Source of the DNA: Phycisphaera sp.
GTDB taxonomy: Bacteria > Planctomycetota > Phycisphaerae > Phycisphaerales > Zrk34
DNA length: 34,445 nt
Reading direction: 5' to 3'
Assembly: GCA_016125285.1 (NCBI GenBank)
Contig: WGMA01000029.1
Coordinates: 1 to 34,445 of the forward strand
Positions 31,602-34,445 of this stretch are shown in pieces. A program made the position numbers and the translations under genes. The notes beneath the pieces are model-generated. The model saw nothing but the letters and a program-made list of their open reading frames with translations. It searched no databases and was not told the DNA's origin. Within the stretch, counting starts at the first letter, position 1; every line of letters starts with the position of its first letter.

Positions 31602-32405
31602 ATGACACGCCGCGAGATCTCCGTCATCACGCTCAACACGTGGAAGAACGACGGGCATTACGCGCGCCGGCTGACGCTGATGGGCGACGGTCTCGCCGCC
31701 CTCAAGCCCGACATCGTCCTGCTCCAGGAGGCGTTCTACACGCCCGACGGACGCTACCACACCGCCCGCGCCATCGCCGAGGCGATCGGCCTCGAGCACA
31801 CGCAGTTCAGCCCGTCCCGACGCAGCGTCCGCGTGGTCGACGGCGTGCCCGTCGAGAGTTTCTCCGGGCTGGCCGTGCTGTCGCGATTTGCGTTGACCGA
31901 TTACGAGTCGCTCGACCTGCCCTCCGACCCCGCCGACGGCCAGCGCATCGCGCAGATCGTCGTCGCCGACGTCGACGGCCAGCCCGTTCGCATCGTCAAC
32001 ACGCACCTCACGCACCTGCTCAACGCCCATCACCTCCAGCAGCGCCAGCTCGAGCGGATCATCGACCGGCTCGACGCGTTCGACGACGACACGCCGGTGA
32101 TCCTCGGCGGCGACCTCAACGCCGAGCCGCACAGCCCGACGATGCGGTGGCTGATGGAGCACGCGTCGTGGGAGGCGCGGATGGCGCGGCGGCGACCGCA
32201 GCCGACGATGCTCGGCGTGGGCGACGACCCGCGTCAGGCGGCGCCGCAGTGCCTGGACTACGTGCTGGCGCTGCACCGGCGCGGCGGCGGGGCGACGATC
32301 CGCATGGTGCGCGGCGACCGCGTGCTCGACCGGCGTGACCCGCGCACGCGGATCTACCCCAGCGATCACGCCGGGGTGCGTACGGTGATCGGTCTGCCTG
32401 AGTAG
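31602..32405 (+). CDS. Endonuclease/exonuclease/phosphatase-family protein
   Basis: 267 residues from ATG 31602 (ATG 31593 adds M-W-D). EEP-superfamily phosphodiesterase fold: I-T-L-N-T-W at the N terminus (metal Asn), P-D-I-V-L-L-Q-E-A-F (metal Glu), V-N-T-H-L-T-H, V-I-L-G-G-D-L-N-A-E-P (catalytic Asp-Asn) and Y-P-S-D-H-A-G-V (final Asp-His). All catalytic positions are present, so it should be an active Mg-dependent hydrolase of a phosphodiester or phospholipid/nucleotide substrate. No signal peptide. Which of the family's many activities applies cannot be said. Confidence 0.88.
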   Translation: MTRREISVITLNTWKNDGHYARRLTLMGDGLAALKPDIVLLQEAFYTPDGRYHTARAIAEAIGLEHTQFSPSRRSVRVVDGVPVESFSGLAVLSRFALTDYESLDLPSDPADGQRIAQIVVADVDGQPVRIVNTHLTHLLNAHHLQQRQLERIIDRLDAFDDDTPVILGGDLNAEPHSPTMRWLMEHASWEARMARRRPQPTMLGVGDDPRQAAPQCLDYVLALHRRGGGATIRMVRGDRVLDRRDPRTRIYPSDHAGVRTVIGLPE

Positions 32406-32431
32406 ATCGTCGCGTGCCGCCGCTCGCGGGC

Positions 32432-32833
32432 TCAGCGCGTGTGCAGCAGGTCGGCCTGGGTGGTCATGTTGGAGACCATCTCCACCTTGCCTTCGGCGTT
32501 GAAGTGCACGTAGAACGCGACCTTGTCGGTGTAGTAGTACTGGAAGATGAATCCGTTCTTGATCTGCCCCTTGCTCATCATGTTGCCGAACTGATCGACG
32601 CCCGGGAAGCGCTGATCGCCGGTGGGTTTGAGCTCGTCGCCGGACTGCACGTAGGTGCGGAACTTCTTCGGCGGCTGGGTGTTGTTGCAGACCTCGAGCC
32701 AGGTCTGGCCCTCGTGGATAGACTTCAGCGCCTCCTGGCCCTGCTGCTCGGGGTCGAAGTCGGACATGCCGAACATGTACACCGCGCCGAGGCCGAGGGC
32801 GAGGATGACGATCAGGAAGAACATGGCTTTCAT
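32432..32833 (-). CDS. Small membrane-anchored protein of unknown function
   Basis: 133 residues from ATG 32833, with a GGGGG-like Shine-Dalgarno about 8 nt upstream (ATG 32848 is an alternative giving M-G-V-N-A-M-K-A-M). One N-terminal helix (F-F-L-I-V-I-L-A-L-G-L-G-A-V-Y-M-F, about 4-20) acts as anchor or signal. The rest is soluble: W-L-E-V-C-N-N-T-Q-P-P-K-K-F-R, F-G-N-M-M-S-K-G-Q-I-K-N-G-F and F-Q-Y-Y-Y-T-D-K-V-A-F-Y-V-H-F. It resembles SmpA/BamE-like small periplasmic domains in the phrase G-Q-T-W-L-E-V, but this is only a suggestion. Convergent with the EEP gene. Confidence 0.7.
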   Translation of the reverse strand: MKAMFFLIVILALGLGAVYMFGMSDFDPEQQGQEALKSIHEGQTWLEVCNNTQPPKKFRTYVQSGDELKPTGDQRFPGVDQFGNMMSKGQIKNGFIFQYYYTDKVAFYVHFNAEGKVEMVSNMTTQADLLHTR

Positions 32834-33085
32834 GGCGTTTACCCCCATCCGCGGAGAGGTTGTGCAGTTGAGGTCTACCCGATGAACGACCTCTGCGCAC
32901 CAGAATAGCCGATCGTTTGCGACCGGGCCAACCCTTGTGCGGGGGAACGTCGCAGGGAAAATGACCGGGTCGGGCTGGATTTTGTGATCCGAGTTGGGAT
33001 AATACGAAAACGCCGCGAGGATACGGCGCCTGCTGGGGGATCGATAACGAGTTTGAAGGCACGCAACCCTGTACCCGCTAGGGTC

Positions 33086-33118
33086 CGTACAACGCGATCT
33101 TGTCAAGAGATCTGTACG
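33086..33118. promoter_or_regulatory. Inverted repeat upstream of kinase gene
   Basis: CGTACA (33086-33091) pairs with TGTACG (33113-33118), and GATCTT (33096-33101) with AAGAGATC (33105-33112), leaving a small bulge and a GTC loop. It ends 15 bp before the kinase ATG, so it may be a 5'-UTR hairpin or an operator. The surrounding 300-bp gap 32834-33133 shows no gene and no convincing promoter. Confidence 0.4.
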
Positions 33119-33133
33119 TGATGATTGGGCGCG

Positions 33134-34445
33134 ATGGGTAAGACGATCGGTGAATACGAGGTGATCGAGCAGCTCGGCACGGGCGCGGGCAGCGTGATCT
33201 ATGCCGTCAAGGACAAGCGGGGCGATCGGTACGCGCTGAAGCACGTGACGCGACGCGAGGCGGCGGACGATCGTTACGTCGAGCAGGCCACGCACGAGCA
33301 CGACGTGTGCCAGAAGTTCGACCACCCCGCGCTGCGCAAGAGCTACAAGCTCGTGCGCGAGCGGGCGATGATGCGGCTCAAGGAGCTGATCGTCGTCATG
33401 GAGCTGGTCGAGGGCGAAACGCTCGAAGGGCTCGGTCGCGACGAGAAGCTGAAGATCGTCGAGGCGGGTCGCAAGGCGGCCGAGGGCCTGACGGAGATGC
33501 ACGACGCGGGCTGGGTGCACGCGGACCTCAAGCCGGCCAACATCATGATCACCACCGACGGCGAGGTGAAGCTGATCGATTTCGGTCAGGCGTGTCCGCA
33601 CGGCACGTGCAAGGAGCGCGTGCAGGGGACGCCGAACTTCATCGCGCCCGAGCAGGTCAAGCGTGAGCCGATCATCCCGCAGACGGACATCTTCTGCCTG
33701 GGCGCGACGCTGTACTTTCTGCTGACGGGCCGCCGCGTGCAGACGATGATGCCGCAGGGCAACGAGGTGTCGGCTCGCAAGCCCGAGCCGCCGTTCCCCG
33801 CGGCGGACGTGGACCCGTCGATCCCGCTGTCGCTGTCGAACCTGCTGCAGGAGTGCATGAAGTGGGAGGCGGGCGAGCGGCCGTCAAACATGAAGCTGGT
33901 GCGCGACCGCCTGCTGCTGGCCGAGACGCAGCTGCGCAAGGTGGTCGACGAGTTGGGCGAGGGCGCGGTCCAGCCCGAGCCGTCGAAGGTCAAGCGGTGG
34001 GGCACGCCGATCCGCCCGAAGGTCGAGCACCCGCCGAGCGGGGAGTCGACGCCGCGCAAGCCCGCGTCGAAGCCCAAGCCGGCGGGGCCGCGCGTGGAAA
34101 CGGAGTGGACCGTCGCGACGTCCGTCGAGGAGCCGGCGACGCCCGCCACGCCGCTGGTGGATTCCGATGAGATCGACGCGATCGACGACGGCGACGACGA
34201 GCTGCGTCTGCTGGACGGCTCGGCGGACGAGTCGGACGTCGCGGCCGAAATGACGCCGTCATCGACGCCGGTCGACAACCCGGCGGAGCCGCGCACGCGT
34301 GTGGTCAGCAGCGAGACCGTCAACATCCTCCTGATCGAAGACAACATCGCCGACGTGGATGTCGCGGTGGACGCCCTGGAGCAGTCGGACAACCCGACGT
34401 TCCACGTCGACCGCGTGGCGCGTCTCTGCGAGGCGATGGCGATCC
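33134..34445 (+). CDS. Ser/Thr protein kinase-receiver fusion (partial, 3' cut)
   Basis: Open frame of 437 codons from ATG 33134 to the window end without a stop. The kinase domain (about 5-260) has the Gly-rich loop L-G-T-G-A-G-S-V (14-21), ATP-site Lys36 (Y-A-L-K-H), catalytic H-A-D-L-K-P-A-N (H129-A130-D131; Ala replaces the usual Arg), D-F-G at 149-151 and G-T-P-N-F-I-A-P-E-Q activation segment. Then a long Pro/Lys/Asp-rich linker (about 285-390), and from about residue 396 the start of a receiver domain, N-I-L-L-I-E-D-N-I-A-D, truncated by the window edge. Soluble; no transmembrane helix before the cut. The H-A-D form indicates a non-RD kinase. Confidence 0.88.
   Translation, partial: MGKTIGEYEVIEQLGTGAGSVIYAVKDKRGDRYALKHVTRREAADDRYVEQATHEHDVCQKFDHPALRKSYKLVRERAMMRLKELIVVMELVEGETLEGLGRDEKLKIVEAGRKAAEGLTEMHDAGWVHADLKPANIMITTDGEVKLIDFGQACPHGTCKERVQGTPNFIAPEQVKREPIIPQTDIFCLGATLYFLLTGRRVQTMMPQGNEVSARKPEPPFPAADVDPSIPLSLSNLLQECMKWEAGERPSNMKLVRDRLLLAETQLRKVVDELGEGAVQPEPSKVKRWGTPIRPKVEHPPSGESTPRKPASKPKPAGPRVETEWTVATSVEEPATPATPLVDSDEIDAIDDGDDELRLLDGSADESDVAAEMTPSSTPVDNPAEPRTRVVSSETVNILLIEDNIADVDVAVDALEQSDNPTFHVDRVARLCEAMAI

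Overview
This is a GC-rich, gene-dense bacterial chromosome segment. The gene content (LPS/Kdo genes, ScpA, long TopA, DUF255 and heparinase-like secreted proteins, Ser/Thr kinase fused to a receiver domain, CxxC zinc-ribbon regulators, EF-hand-bearing secreted hydrolase) suggests a Gram-negative member of the Planctomycetota, most likely Phycisphaerae or a close relative. That assignment is inference from gene families; no rRNA or other phylogenetic marker was compared. No rRNA, tRNA, CRISPR array or prophage was seen. The only mobile-element trace is the C-terminal tail of an ISL3-type transposase at the left edge.

Layout. 1-2.1 kb: transposase tail, YjbQ-family enzyme, an inverted-repeat element, miaA, and a convergent DUF486 membrane protein overlapping the miaA 3' end. 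2.2-7.1 kb: secreted EF-hand alpha/beta hydrolase (minus), topA (plus), and a small acidic protein (minus) with its own terminator and paired palindromes upstream. 7.4-9.2 kb (minus): scpA, a 56-residue membrane protein and a macro-domain protein in a tight series. 9.4-14.9 kb (plus): kdsD, kdsC and a very large LptC/LptA-like membrane-anchored protein, an apparent Kdo/LPS assembly operon. 15-18.7 kb: small membrane protein, secreted metzincin protease, lipoprotein serine hydrolase, Fcy1-like cytosine deaminase, mgsA. 18.9-23.5 kb: DUF255-DsbD-alpha fusion and heparinase II/III-like protein. 23.5-26.9 kb: SpoIIAA-like protein and two tandem paralogues with the order receiver, GspE/MshEN N-terminal domain, two zinc ribbons. 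26.9-34.4 kb: msrP, SulP transporter, an exported unknown protein, DCC-family protein, EEP-family phosphodiesterase, a small membrane-anchored protein, and a Ser/Thr kinase-receiver fusion cut by the right edge.

Two signals stand out. First, gene boundaries carry at least eight short AT-richer elements built of 7-bp tandem units. The unit differs from site to site (GAAATCC, ATCCAGC, AATGACG, GCAAAAT, ATTGCAA, AATGGAA), and several are arranged as inverted arms forming long hairpins. One lies inside miaA, one supplies the start codon of a gene and one the stop codon of another. Second, the tandem receiver-MshEN-zinc-ribbon paralogues look like a two-member signalling pair: one keeps the phospho-acceptor Asp and the conserved Lys, the other has lost both. 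The giant LptC-like protein next to kdsDC is a third candidate for an undescribed arrangement, a single-polypeptide periplasmic LPS bridge.
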